Translations under genes and position numbers: made by a program | The notes under the pieces: model-generated | Databases searched by the model: none | The model's input: only the letters and a program-made list of their open reading frames with translations | What the model was told of the DNA's origin: nothing | Shown here: piece after piece, positions 34,196 through 42,808 of the stretch | Position numbering within the stretch: the stretch's first letter is position 1 | Layout: each line of letters starts with the position of its first letter | Assembly: GCA_910577785.1 (NCBI GenBank) | Contig: CAJTNT010000031.1 | Coordinates: 1 to 48,642, forward strand | DNA length: 48,642 nucleotides | Direction of reading: 5' to 3' | From: an uncultured Lachnospiraceae bacterium | GTDB lineage: Bacteria; Bacillota; Clostridia; Lachnospirales; Lachnospiraceae

Positions 34196-36100
34196 TTAAT
34201 CCACCCTCCTGGAAGGATCCAGGTAAGAACTCTCGCCTATTTTATCCCGAAACACCTGTGTCTTATCCTCATTATAAATATTCCGGTAAGTCACCACATC
34301 CAGGGTATCCCCCGTGACCTCCAGCCCCCCTAAAGCTTCTGAGCGCCTGCTTTCTTCGGACGTCTCCGATTCCGTATTTTCCCCAGAGCCTACGCTATCC
34401 CCTTCTCCCTTTGCGACTACCTCAATCTCAATCGGCCTCTCTTTGAGCTTCGTCCCCCAGACCGTCACCGTCAGATTCTCTCCCTCTTCTTTCACCTCCA
34501 GCTTCACTGGGTAATCCTCCCGGTTTTTTATCTTCAGATCCAGGGCACCCCAGGCAACTGCCGCATCCATCCCCGGATCCGCATAACTGGGGACATAGAC
34601 ATGGCACCACCGCTCCGGAATCTCCAGCCCCGCATACAATGCCGCCTCAAACACTGTAGTAGACACCTGGCATATGCCTCCCCCATAAGCCTGGATCACT
34701 TCTGTGCCTTTGGTGGCGGTTGCCGGCAGGAAGCCGCTCTCCGCCGTCTGCTCCCCTACCGTATCGTTAAAAGAGAACACATCCCCTTTGCGCAGGATTA
34801 CCCCATTGCACTTTTGGGCTGCCAGGCTGATATTTGCCCTGCGGTTGGAGCTGCCTGTCACTTTTGTGCTAAAAACCGCCAGCTGGTCGCGGAACAGATT
34901 TTTACGCATGGCCTTGGTGGTAATCTTCGGCTTCTTATAGTTTAGGTCAATGACAACGGTACTCCCTTCCTTGGCCTCCAAAAGCGCCTTTTTGGCGCTC
35001 TTTTTATCAAAGCTGACGCCGTTTACCGACTTCACAATTTCATAATTATTGTTCGGATCCAGTGTTGCGTCCGCAGGCTTTTTATGTATTTTCTTATATA
35101 TTTTATCCATATCCACTTCTGTTACCTGCCCAGCCTCCGTGGGGCATGGAATGGGCGTCTCATAATCTCCCAGCTGGGCTGCTGCAATCATCTCTTCCAC
35201 CAGCTTTTTCTCGTCCGCAACCTCCCCGGCCTTGCCCATGGTAAAGATAAGCTGCTTCTTTTTCTTCTTATATGCCGTCTGGGTTGTCGTATCAACCTCT
35301 AAAAGCCCGCTGTCTTCGATTGCCCTGTGCAGGACATCCAAATCCGTCACTTTGGGCAGCTCTGTCTTTTTCGTCCCGCCCAGAAAAGCGCTCAGCCACA
35401 GCCCTCCCCGGGCAAAGAAGCTTCCCTGCCCCTGTTTGAGGGCTTCTTCTGCCAATGACTTACAGTCCAGTGACAGGGCGTCCCCAATTGCCACCCGATA
35501 GGCCTCATCCCCAAACAGCACCTGAAATTCTGCTTTCTCACATCGTGCAATACGGTCAGCCTCCAAGGCCTTTGCAGCTTCCTCCACAGACATGCTCCCC
35601 AGCTGTACGCCATTCACCTCTGTATTCGGCAAAATATGCTCCGTATTCACCAGTGCGCAGAGAAGCGTATAGGCAATCGCCACAACCAGTACTGTGACGT
35701 CGCCAAAGAGCGCAAGATACCTCTTTTTACTTTTCTTATCCTCTTCCCCGCCTATCGGATCCTTTTCTTCCATCTTTTCCTTTTCTCCTGTGCTTTCCTT
35801 CCCGCTTTCCCTTTCCTTGCTTCCTATGTCTTCCTCTCCCCGCTCTCCTTCCTTGCCCCTTGTGCCTCCCTTCCCACTTTCTCCTTCCTTACTTCCTATG
35901 TCTTCCTCTCCCCGCTCTCCTTCCTTGCCTCCTATGTCTTCCTCTCCCCGCTCTCCTTCCTTGCCTCCTGCGGCTTCCTTTCCACTTTCCCTTTCTTTGT
36001 CTGCTGTAACTTCCTTTTTTGCCATCTCTTCTTTTTCCCCTCCCCTTTCTTTGTCTGCCATACTTTCCTTTTTTATCATTTTTTCTTTTCTCCCTCCCAT
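34196..36100 (-). CDS. VanW family protein with peptidoglycan-binding-like domains and a repetitive N-terminus
   Basis: 634 residues from ATG 36100 (AAGGGG at seven bases; the open frame reaches GTG 36130 but with poor spacing). Order: an N-terminal region of 12-residue Lys/Glu/Gly repeats (about residues 33-116), one membrane helix (about 130-150), two PG_binding_4-like domains (about 165-385), the VanW domain (around 400-545; RGDVFSFNDTVGEQTAESGFLPA, GGGICQVSTTVFEAALYAGL), then a C-terminal acidic linker and a small domain. The bulk is outside the cell. VanW is named from vancomycin-resistance loci, but its enzymatic role is unknown. The long positively and negatively charged tail is cytoplasmic. 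Confidence 0.88.
   Translation of the reverse strand: MGGRKEKMIKKESMADKERGGEKEEMAKKEVTADKERESGKEAAGGKEGERGEEDIGGKEGERGEEDIGSKEGESGKGGTRGKEGERGEEDIGSKERESGKESTGEKEKMEEKDPIGGEEDKKSKKRYLALFGDVTVLVVAIAYTLLCALVNTEHILPNTEVNGVQLGSMSVEEAAKALEADRIARCEKAEFQVLFGDEAYRVAIGDALSLDCKSLAEEALKQGQGSFFARGGLWLSAFLGGTKKTELPKVTDLDVLHRAIEDSGLLEVDTTTQTAYKKKKKQLIFTMGKAGEVADEKKLVEEMIAAAQLGDYETPIPCPTEAGQVTEVDMDKIYKKIHKKPADATLDPNNNYEIVKSVNGVSFDKKSAKKALLEAKEGSTVVIDLNYKKPKITTKAMRKNLFRDQLAVFSTKVTGSSNRRANISLAAQKCNGVILRKGDVFSFNDTVGEQTAESGFLPATATKGTEVIQAYGGGICQVSTTVFEAALYAGLEIPERWCHVYVPSYADPGMDAAVAWGALDLKIKNREDYPVKLEVKEEGENLTVTVWGTKLKERPIEIEVVAKGEGDSVGSGENTESETSEESRRSEALGGLEVTGDTLDVVTYRNIYNEDKTQVFRDKIGESSYLDPSRRVD
35753..36004 (-). 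repeat. 36-bp minisatellite inside the VanW gene
   Basis: About seven copies of a 36-bp unit coding for variants of GGKEGERGEEDI. The first two are nearly identical; the others vary (GSKEGESGKGGT, GSKERESGKEST). Such in-frame repeats usually change number by slippage between strains without breaking the frame. Confidence 0.85.
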
Positions 36101-36206
36101 TTGACATCCCCTTTCTGATACCTTATTCACACCTCCCTCGCCAAAAGAACTATTTTGGACACATTTGGAGGAATTCCCTATGCCTGCCAGGAAAAATGCT
36201 TCCGTA

Positions 36207-38159
36207 TCAGGGAGACTTTTCTAAGATCCCTGCCATCTGCAGCAGATACCGCGCATTGGTGGTCTTACAGCGCCCTTTACGGATTTTATAGTCAAAAAGG
36301 ATCTTATCCTGCTGATATTGCTCCGTAAAATAATAATTCTCAGCATCAACCTCCGCATCGTTTTCCAGATCGCACAGCTCAAAATCATGGGTTGTCAGGA
36401 GCGTAAAGGCATAAGGTTTGGAAAGCCTGCGGATCGTTTCCTGGGCAGCAAATATCCTGTCCCTAGAATTTGTCCCTTTATAAATTTCATCAATTAAGGA
36501 TATCATGGCTTCCTGCCTTTGCCCCGTCTGTATCATTCTCTTAATCCGTAGCAGCTCTGCATAAAATGTAGAAATGCCTGCTCCCACATCATCCGCCGTA
36601 CGCATGGAGGTGCAGATTTTCATTGGCGAGACGTGCATTTTCTGCGCTGTACAGAATCCCCCGGCATAAGCCAAGATTAAATTTGTGCCTATGCTACGCA
36701 GGAACGTCGTCTTCCCCGACATATTCGACCCAGTAATCACTACCGCCCGATGCTTTAACGCAATATCATTGCCAACTGCCAGCGGCTCCCGGATTAAAGG
36801 ATGTTTCAGGCCAGATGCCGCGAATACGGGTTCGGGTACTTCTGCAATCTGCGGCAGCGTATACGTCTGCCTGGTACGGGAAATAACCCCCAGGCTAATC
36901 AGTGCCTCCACCTCCCCAATGGCCTGAATCCACCCCTCGGCCACGCCACGGTACCTCGCCTTCCAGCCCGCAAACCGCTGCACGCAATGGAAATCATGGA
37001 GGTACAGGCCGTTACACAAGAAGAACCCATAGGGATTATGGCTGGTCGTCACCGAATCGGCAATCCGCCCCAGTTCCCGAAATGCCCCGCATGCGTCTGA
37101 CCCCTGTCCAAGCATCTTCTGCAAATTGCACAGATAAGGGCTTTGAAATTTCTCCTGCGCCAATAATTCCAGCATCCTCCCATAAGGCTCAATCACCTGG
37201 TTCATCCGATAGACACATGACAGCTGGCTCTGGTTCCAGCCATAACATACGCCGGCCGCCAATAGCTGCGCCGTCACGCAGACCAGAAAGCAGGCCATTG
37301 CCTCCTGCCTGTAAATCCCAAACACAAACAGCAGAAAGCTACTCGCCGCCACTACTGGGAACAGCCAGCTCAGCCCTCTTTGGAGCCTGGAAATATGCTC
37401 TTCCCTGCCCAGCGTATCAAAAAAGCCATGCATCTGACGCTTGGCTTCCCGATAGCCCATATTCCGAATCCGTCTCGCAGATACCTCCATCTGCCAGGAA
37501 AATTCTTCCTTCTGCGCCAGTTCCGCCACGGCCTGCTGCCGCCCCTGCATTTCCAGCGCTTTGCCAGGCTCCCGAAACCAACGTGCCAGCTGATCCTGCC
37601 CCTGCGGTGTCCCTGCCGTGCAGATATACTGGTAAAGCGATCCCTTCCCAAAGAGATCCAAATCCCCTGCCTCAGGAAAAACCCCGCCGGGCTCTTCCCT
37701 CCCCTTCTTTCCTTGTCCCCTTATATTTTCCGCACCCACAGCCATCCCCTTATCGTAATCTATCTCTTTCAGATACTGTCTTCCGTCAACCGTAAATCTT
37801 TTCCACCCCTCCCCCAAACGAACCAAATAATCTTCCGCAACACCCAGGCAGTCTTCCAGATGCCGCTGCCGCTCTTCTGCCTGATTGTGCCAGCCAATAA
37901 GCAAAAGAAACAAAATGCACCCTGCCGCCGCTGCCAGATAGAGCGCCGGATGCCATTGGTGCCCGCCATAAAAGAACAGCCCCACCAGCAAGAAAACAGC
38001 CATCCGCCAACGGGAAATTCTCCTGCACAGAGCCGCTGCCTTTGCAATCCCTGCCTGGCAGAGCCCTTTTCTCTGTTGATATTCCGCAGCCTTGCCTTCG
38101 CCGCTCTCCTCTCTATCACCGAAGCCTCTCTCCCATTCCTGAGATCCCAATCCCTCCAT
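36207..38159 (-). CDS. membrane-associated MutS-family ATPase
   Basis: 650 residues. It has four hydrophobic helices (about 52-66, 70-90, and two in 260-305), a middle MutS core-like helical region (about 310-460), then a full MutS ATPase: Walker A TGSNMSGKTTF (near 477), the DDVGAGISTFYAELLR signature-like segment, Walker B ISLIDEIYKGTNS (near 553) and TTHDFEL. It lacks the mismatch-recognition domain I and the SMR of MutS2, so it is not a mismatch repair MutS. It resembles the MutS-like family known from Firmicutes genomes, with unknown function. The ATG at 38159 has AAAGGTGA upstream and follows the LytTR gene by 6 bases, so they are one operon. Confidence 0.85.
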   Translation of the reverse strand: MEGLGSQEWERGFGDREESGEGKAAEYQQRKGLCQAGIAKAAALCRRISRWRMAVFLLVGLFFYGGHQWHPALYLAAAAGCILFLLLIGWHNQAEERQRHLEDCLGVAEDYLVRLGEGWKRFTVDGRQYLKEIDYDKGMAVGAENIRGQGKKGREEPGGVFPEAGDLDLFGKGSLYQYICTAGTPQGQDQLARWFREPGKALEMQGRQQAVAELAQKEEFSWQMEVSARRIRNMGYREAKRQMHGFFDTLGREEHISRLQRGLSWLFPVVAASSFLLFVFGIYRQEAMACFLVCVTAQLLAAGVCYGWNQSQLSCVYRMNQVIEPYGRMLELLAQEKFQSPYLCNLQKMLGQGSDACGAFRELGRIADSVTTSHNPYGFFLCNGLYLHDFHCVQRFAGWKARYRGVAEGWIQAIGEVEALISLGVISRTRQTYTLPQIAEVPEPVFAASGLKHPLIREPLAVGNDIALKHRAVVITGSNMSGKTTFLRSIGTNLILAYAGGFCTAQKMHVSPMKICTSMRTADDVGAGISTFYAELLRIKRMIQTGQRQEAMISLIDEIYKGTNSRDRIFAAQETIRRLSKPYAFTLLTTHDFELCDLENDAEVDAENYYFTEQYQQDKILFDYKIRKGRCKTTNARYLLQMAGILEKSP

Positions 38160-38165
38160 CTGCCA

Positions 38166-38801
38166 TCACCTTTCCCTTCCAATTCCCCGAAACACAGATT
38201 TCTTCTTTACATCCAGAGAATATTTCCGGCTGACGGGGACGCTTATACCACTTTCCATAACTACCGCATTCTGCCCCAGTGTCCTGACATAATCCATATT
38301 AATCAGAAACGACTTGTGGGTGCATATAAAATTCCCAGCTTCTACCAGCTCCCGGATCTCTTCTTCAAAAGATCTCCGTATGTAAATGCTTGTTATCTTT
38401 CTATGCCCTGTCAGATGGACTTCCAGCCTGCGGGAAACGTTTTCTATAAATTCTATCTCCGAATACGGGATGGATTCTATTCCCCCTTTTGTCTTCACCA
38501 GATAGGCCGCTTCTTTCCCGCCCTCCATACGGGACAGGGCATACTCCAGCGCCCCCAGCATTTTGCTGCTATTTTTTCGGATCCCATCTTCCATTTCAAT
38601 TCCTGTCATTTGGGACGAGACCGTATCCAGGACATAGATGTCCGCCGTTTCCTTCTGCTGCATCCTATGTAACAGCACGGAAATATCAGAAGATGTTTTT
38701 ATTTCAAAAGGGGCATCTGAGCGGCTGCCGCCATACTTAAGGAACAGCCTCTCCAATTCTCTTAGGACTTCGGGATTATCATCGCAGATTACAATTCGCA
38801 T
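38166..38801 (-). CDS. LytTR response regulator with truncated receiver
   Basis: 211 residues from ATG 38801 (GGAGG 12 bases upstream). The receiver begins normally with VICDDNPEVL and phospho-site Asp 59 in YVLDTVSSQMTG. The C-terminal part with the conserved Thr and Lys-Pro (beta4-alpha4-beta5, roughly 35-40 residues) is absent. After GIRKNSSKM the sequence goes straight to what looks like the last receiver helix (LGALEYALSRME), then a full LytTR DNA-binding domain (about 98-205, YLVKTKGGIESIPYSEIEFIENVSRRLEVHL). No histidine kinase is adjacent. It precedes the MutS-like gene. Confidence 0.88.
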   Translation of the reverse strand: MRIVICDDNPEVLRELERLFLKYGGSRSDAPFEIKTSSDISVLLHRMQQKETADIYVLDTVSSQMTGIEMEDGIRKNSSKMLGALEYALSRMEGGKEAAYLVKTKGGIESIPYSEIEFIENVSRRLEVHLTGHRKITSIYIRRSFEEEIRELVEAGNFICTHKSFLINMDYVRTLGQNAVVMESGISVPVSRKYSLDVKKKSVFRGIGRER

Positions 38802-38846
38802 ACCGTATGGTTGCCTCCGAATTCTGTTTAAAAATTCCATAGACAT

Positions 38847-39172
38847 GTAACAGGGCAGCCCGTTAAAACTACCACCCTATGGACATTATACACTATTTGG
38901 GGGAAAAGTAAATTACTTTTTAACGCTGCGGCCTCTTTCTGCCCTATCTGCGAAAAACCCGCTGGATAATGCGAAAAACACGCAAAAAAAGGATGTAAAC
39001 TTTTTGTTATAATTGAGAAAGTGTAATTATCCAAATATTGGCCAGCACATTTACTGCGCCGGCCGCAAGAACGTAATTCCAGAATGCGAAATATATTATA
39101 TCACTAGTGTATAAATACGCTAGTACAGCAAAAACATTAAAAAAGATTCTAAATAGAGATGGAGGATGGGAA
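38847..39172. other. intergenic region between the LytTR operon and the hemerythrin gene
   Basis: No gene is seen. A near-palindrome TATATCACTAGTGTATA (39097-39113) lies about 60 bases before the hemerythrin-protein start. A -10-like TATAAT follows a T-run near 39007, but no good -35 was found. These are weak observations. Confidence 0.3.
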
Positions 39173-40537
39173 ATGGGAAATCAATTGGTATGGAACAAAC
39201 GATATAATACCGGCATTGATGTCATTGACAAAGAGCATAAAAAGTTGTTTCAGATTCTCAATAAGCTGTTTCATTTTGGACAAGAGGAGATAAAAAGCCA
39301 GTGGGTTTGCCGGGAGGCAGTGAAATACTTTAAGGAACATACGCTTCAGCATTTTCTGGATGAGGAAGCCTATATGGCGTCCATTGATTACGAAGGGTTT
39401 GCGACGCATAAACGCATACACAAAAATTTCCGTGATGTCACGTTGCCCGCGCTTGAGAGGGAATTAGAGCTGACGGAGTATTCCGAGGTGGCTATCAGCC
39501 ATTTTCTGGGCGTATGTGCAGGATGGCTGGTCGGGCACACCCTCATAGAGGATCAGGCCATTGTACAAAGGAAATCACTCAAACAGTGGGGGAACCTCCT
39601 GCCAGAAGAAGAGCAGGCCGTTATGGGGCAGACCATTATCAGCCAGCTGCATAGTATGTTCCAGCTGGATTCCAAGATGATCAGCAACTGCTATGGCGGC
39701 GAGAAGTTCGGCGACGGCATATATTACCGTCTGATTTATAAGACGAGGGAAAATAAGCGCTGGGAATTCCTTTTAGTGTTTGAGGAACAGCTAATTATCA
39801 GCACCATCGGCAGCGTATTAGAAACAAAGGCCAAATCCGTAAATACTATGCTGATGAATGCGACAAGGTACACGGCAAGGCAGTTTGTAGAATATCTTAA
39901 GGAATATTTCCCCACCCTGAACGACTCTGAGGTACGGGAAGAGCAGCTGCTCAACTATGAGCAGTTCCAGAAGATTTTTGAAAAAAACAGCCCGCAGTTC
40001 AGCCTGTTATTTGATACGGGGAAAGGATATTTTGCATTCTGCATGACTACGGTAGATAACCCCTCTAACGAAGCTGGGGTTTCTATTATTACGGAAAATG
40101 CCCTGGCAAAGGTTGAGAAATACCTGAACCAGAATAAGAAGGAGAAAGCCATTGCCTCCTCCAAGAAAAAGCTGCTTGTCGTAGACGACTCAGAATTTAT
40201 GCTGAAGATGATGCAGCAGCTATTCGGCAAAGATTATGAAGTGACAACAGCCTCGTCCGGCTTATCTGCTTTTCGGAGCATTACGCTCTGCAGGCCGGAT
40301 CTGGTTCTTTTGGATTATGAGATGCCTGTCTGCAAAGGAAACCAAGTTCTGGAAATGATCCGTTCCGAGAAAGAATTTGCGGATATCCCCATTATCTTTT
40401 TAACCAGCAAAGTGGATCGGGAAAGCGTCTCCAAGGTAGTCGACTTAAAACCACAGGGATATCTGTCCAAGTCGCTGGCGCCGGAATTAATTAAAAAGGA
40501 AGTGGATCTTTTCTTTGAAGGGAAAACGCAGCCGTAG
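39173..40537 (+). CDS. bacteriohemerythrin with CheX-like middle and receiver domain
   Basis: 454 residues from ATG 39173 (GGAGG at seven bases). The N-terminal 130 residues are a hemerythrin: DKEHKKLF (His 22), EHTLQHFLDEE (His 56, His 60, Glu 64), THKRIHKNF, and HTLIEDQ (His 122, Asp 127), the complete di-iron set. A middle domain (about 150-320) recalls CheX-like chemotaxis phosphatases but is only loosely similar. The C-terminal receiver (about 345-454) has VVDDSEFML, LLDYEMPV with the phospho-Asp, LTSK and LSKS in place of the usual Lys-Pro. It likely links oxygen sensing or O2 scavenging to signalling. Not in an operon. Confidence 0.88.
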   Translation: MGNQLVWNKRYNTGIDVIDKEHKKLFQILNKLFHFGQEEIKSQWVCREAVKYFKEHTLQHFLDEEAYMASIDYEGFATHKRIHKNFRDVTLPALERELELTEYSEVAISHFLGVCAGWLVGHTLIEDQAIVQRKSLKQWGNLLPEEEQAVMGQTIISQLHSMFQLDSKMISNCYGGEKFGDGIYYRLIYKTRENKRWEFLLVFEEQLIISTIGSVLETKAKSVNTMLMNATRYTARQFVEYLKEYFPTLNDSEVREEQLLNYEQFQKIFEKNSPQFSLLFDTGKGYFAFCMTTVDNPSNEAGVSIITENALAKVEKYLNQNKKEKAIASSKKKLLVVDDSEFMLKMMQQLFGKDYEVTTASSGLSAFRSITLCRPDLVLLDYEMPVCKGNQVLEMIRSEKEFADIPIIFLTSKVDRESVSKVVDLKPQGYLSKSLAPELIKKEVDLFFEGKTQP

Positions 40538-40587
40538 TTCAGGCGCCCTTCCATCCAGTTTCCATATATGGGTCTATATCATAAAGA

Positions 40588-40616
40588 AGGGGCTGAATCA
40601 CTGCCCCTCCTTTTTT
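40588..40616 (+). terminator. terminator of the hemerythrin gene
   Basis: AGGGGC pairs with GCCCCT around a 9-base loop, followed by a short C pair and TTTTTT. Confidence 0.85.
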
Positions 40617-40618
40617 GC

Positions 40619-42040
40619 CTACTGCTGGTTCGGATTAATTATTATTTGATTGCCCGCATGGGCAATATTGGTATGTTCCGATATTTCCCTGCTGACCGTG
40701 CAAAGATCGTCAGCTGACAGGCCATGGATATCTGCATTGCCCGTAATCCTTGCAAATGTCCTCAATTCCTGCGCAGAACATTTGAGATAATTCTCTACCC
40801 GCTTGGCGGCGGCTTCCATCTGCAATCTCCCGCGCAGCTTCTCATCCTGGGTAGCCATCCCTACCGGGCACATCCCGCTGCCGCAGATACGGTACTGCTG
40901 GCAGGCAGCCGCTACCATGGCAGCAGATGCAATTGCCACGGCGTCTGCCCCAAGGGCAATTGCTTTGGCAAAATCAGAAGATACCCGCAGCCCTCCTGTG
41001 ATGACCAGATCCATGTCCGAGCCAATGGCGTCCAGATAGTTTCTTGCCCTGCACAGGGCATAGATCGTGGGGACACTGGTAGAATCCCTGATCACTGCCG
41101 GAGACGCCCCTGTCGCGCCTCCCCGCCCGTCTATGGTGACGAAATCCGCCCCGGCAAAGGCGCAGACCTCCAAATCCTTCTCAATGCGGCCAGCGGCAAT
41201 CTTGATGCCAATTGGCCTGCCTGCGCTCCGTGTACGCAGCTCGTCTACCAGATTCCTTAAATCATCCGCATTGTTTATCCCTGGGAACTTTGAGGGGCTG
41301 ATAACATCCTCGCCCAGCGGCTTGTTACGGACTTTGGCAATTTCCGGCGTCACTTTGCTGCCCGGCAGATGCCCTCCCATTCCCGGTTTTGTCCCCTGCC
41401 CAATTTTAATCTCAATCGCATCAGAATCCCTTAAGTTTTCATCCGTGACACTATACAGGTTTGGCACATATTCAAAAATGTATTTATATGCCGCCTCTTT
41501 TTCCTCCGGCAGGATGCCTCCCTCGCCGCTGCACATTGCCGTGCCCGCCGCCGCGCTCCCTTTCGCCAGCGCTAGTTTCGTCTCCTTCGAAAGCGCGCCA
41601 AAAGACATATGCGATATGTAGACCGGCATGTCAAGCGCCATCGGCTTCTTGGCATGCTTGCCAATCACCGTTTTCAAGGACACCTCCGCATGTTCCTCCA
41701 GAGGCATCGGGTTTAACTGCGCCCCCAGCACAAGCACATCGTCCCAGTCCGGCATCTTCATCTGTGTGCCCATTGCCTCAATTGCTGACTGCCCGCTAAC
41801 GGCCATTGCCTGTATTTGCTGCATGTAACGGTAACCGCTGTCTGTCTTCCGTGTCTCCTGCGGATAACTCAAATCCAGAGTTTCGGATTCTGGGCGGGCG
41901 GCCTCCTGCCCCGGGGCTTTGACTGCTTCAAATTTCTCTGGCGGCTGCTTGCAGAGAGGGCATTCTTTCAATTCAGAAAACGGCCTCCCTTCTTTTTCTT
42001 CCTCATACACATATCCGCAGACACTGCATCTGTACACCAT
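40619..42040 (-). CDS. rubredoxin-fused glutamate synthase (GltB2-like) protein
   Basis: 473 residues. A rubredoxin-type domain (CSVCG at 5-9 and CPLC at 27-30) is followed by the FMN-binding glutamate synthase domain 2. Visible are VYISHMSFGALSKETKLALAKGS, CSGEGG, IEIKIGQGTKPGMGGHLPG, the GIKIAAGRIEKD and FVTIDGRGGATGASP strands and the ICGSGMCPVGMATQDE cysteine region. It lacks the amidotransferase half, so it cannot hydrolyse glutamine by itself. This fusion is common in anaerobic clostridia; an electron donor role for the rubredoxin part is inference. GGAGGT precedes ATG 42040. Confidence 0.9.
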   Translation of the reverse strand: MVYRCSVCGYVYEEEKEGRPFSELKECPLCKQPPEKFEAVKAPGQEAARPESETLDLSYPQETRKTDSGYRYMQQIQAMAVSGQSAIEAMGTQMKMPDWDDVLVLGAQLNPMPLEEHAEVSLKTVIGKHAKKPMALDMPVYISHMSFGALSKETKLALAKGSAAAGTAMCSGEGGILPEEKEAAYKYIFEYVPNLYSVTDENLRDSDAIEIKIGQGTKPGMGGHLPGSKVTPEIAKVRNKPLGEDVISPSKFPGINNADDLRNLVDELRTRSAGRPIGIKIAAGRIEKDLEVCAFAGADFVTIDGRGGATGASPAVIRDSTSVPTIYALCRARNYLDAIGSDMDLVITGGLRVSSDFAKAIALGADAVAIASAAMVAAACQQYRICGSGMCPVGMATQDEKLRGRLQMEAAAKRVENYLKCSAQELRTFARITGNADIHGLSADDLCTVSREISEHTNIAHAGNQIIINPNQQ

Positions 42041-42105
42041 GGTAACTACCTCCTTACCTCATTCCCATCTTCCATCATGGGTCGTCCAGCGCATTCCTGA
42101 ACCGT

Positions 42106-42155
42106 AAATAGTAACTATTTTTCTCCATTATACGGCATTTCCCACGAAAAGTCAT
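42106..42155 (-). promoter_or_regulatory. promoter and palindromic operator of the rubredoxin-GltB gene
   Basis: On the reverse strand: -35-like ATGACT (42150-42155), 17-base spacer, -10 TATAAT (42127-42132). Just downstream of the -10, overlapping the likely start, is the perfect 15-base palindrome AAATAGTAACTATTT (42106-42120). The same half-site occurs before the rubredoxin gene at 44317. Confidence 0.6.
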
Positions 42156-42280
42156 TCATTATTTCACAAAAACCAAATTCTTGGGATTTTTCTGGCCGAT
42201 ATAGTATCTAATGTATGTAAGGTAAGACAAGGGACGCCCCGGGGCAGCCCAAAAATCTGTGCGCACAGGAGGAGAGCCTT

Positions 42281-42808
42281 ATGCAGAATATAAAAACAGA
42301 ACATTTGGTGGAAAAGGCAAGGCAAAAAGATCCCGATGCATTTACAGAACTGATGCAGCTTCACCTCAAAGATATGTACCGCACCGCGCTGGCCATCCTT
42401 CGAAACGACGAGGATGCGGCAGACGCCATCCAGGATACCATACTGGCCTGTTGGGAAAAGCTTGGCTCCCTGAAAAAAACACAGTACTTCAAGACCTGGA
42501 TGACACGGATCCTGATCAACCACTGCTATAAAATCCGCAAAGCCGCCGGCGCCACAGGCACACTGGAAGAATATGAAGAACCGGCTGCCTATGATCAATA
42601 CAACCTAGAGCTGAAAGAGGCGCTGGCGTCACTGGACGAGAAATACCGTATTGTATTGACTCTATTTTATGGCGAAGGCTACCGCATTGACGAAATCGCC
42701 AGGATCTTAAGGATTCCAAAAAGCACGGTACAGACGCGCCTTTCCAGGGGGCGCAAGAAGCTGGCAAGGGATTATTATGGGATTCAGAAAGGAGAAGCAA
42801 TCTTATGA
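42281..42808 (+). CDS. ECF-type RNA polymerase sigma factor
   Basis: 175 residues. Region 2 (about 18-85: DAFTELMQLHLKDMYRTALAILRNDEDAADAIQDTILACWEKLGSLK) and region 4 (about 108-165: LASLDEKYRIVLTLFYGEGYRIDEIARILRIPKSTVQTRLSRGRKKL) are both complete, with the short linker typical of extracytoplasmic-function sigma factors. GGAGGAGAG precedes the ATG. The stop overlaps the next gene as ATGA, a common arrangement with an anti-sigma factor. Confidence 0.95.
   Translation: MQNIKTEHLVEKARQKDPDAFTELMQLHLKDMYRTALAILRNDEDAADAIQDTILACWEKLGSLKKTQYFKTWMTRILINHCYKIRKAAGATGTLEEYEEPAAYDQYNLELKEALASLDEKYRIVLTLFYGEGYRIDEIARILRIPKSTVQTRLSRGRKKLARDYYGIQKGEAIL

Noticed and set aside
35636..36118. + strand frames rich in Ser, Pro, Leu and Phe (136-160 residues)
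   Set aside because: They are the complement of the Lys/Glu repeat tract of the VanW gene, with no independent signal.
36174..36221. 14-codon + strand ORF with a GGAGGAATT ribosome-like site
   Set aside because: Too short, overlaps the end of the MutS-like gene in antisense, and no supporting context.
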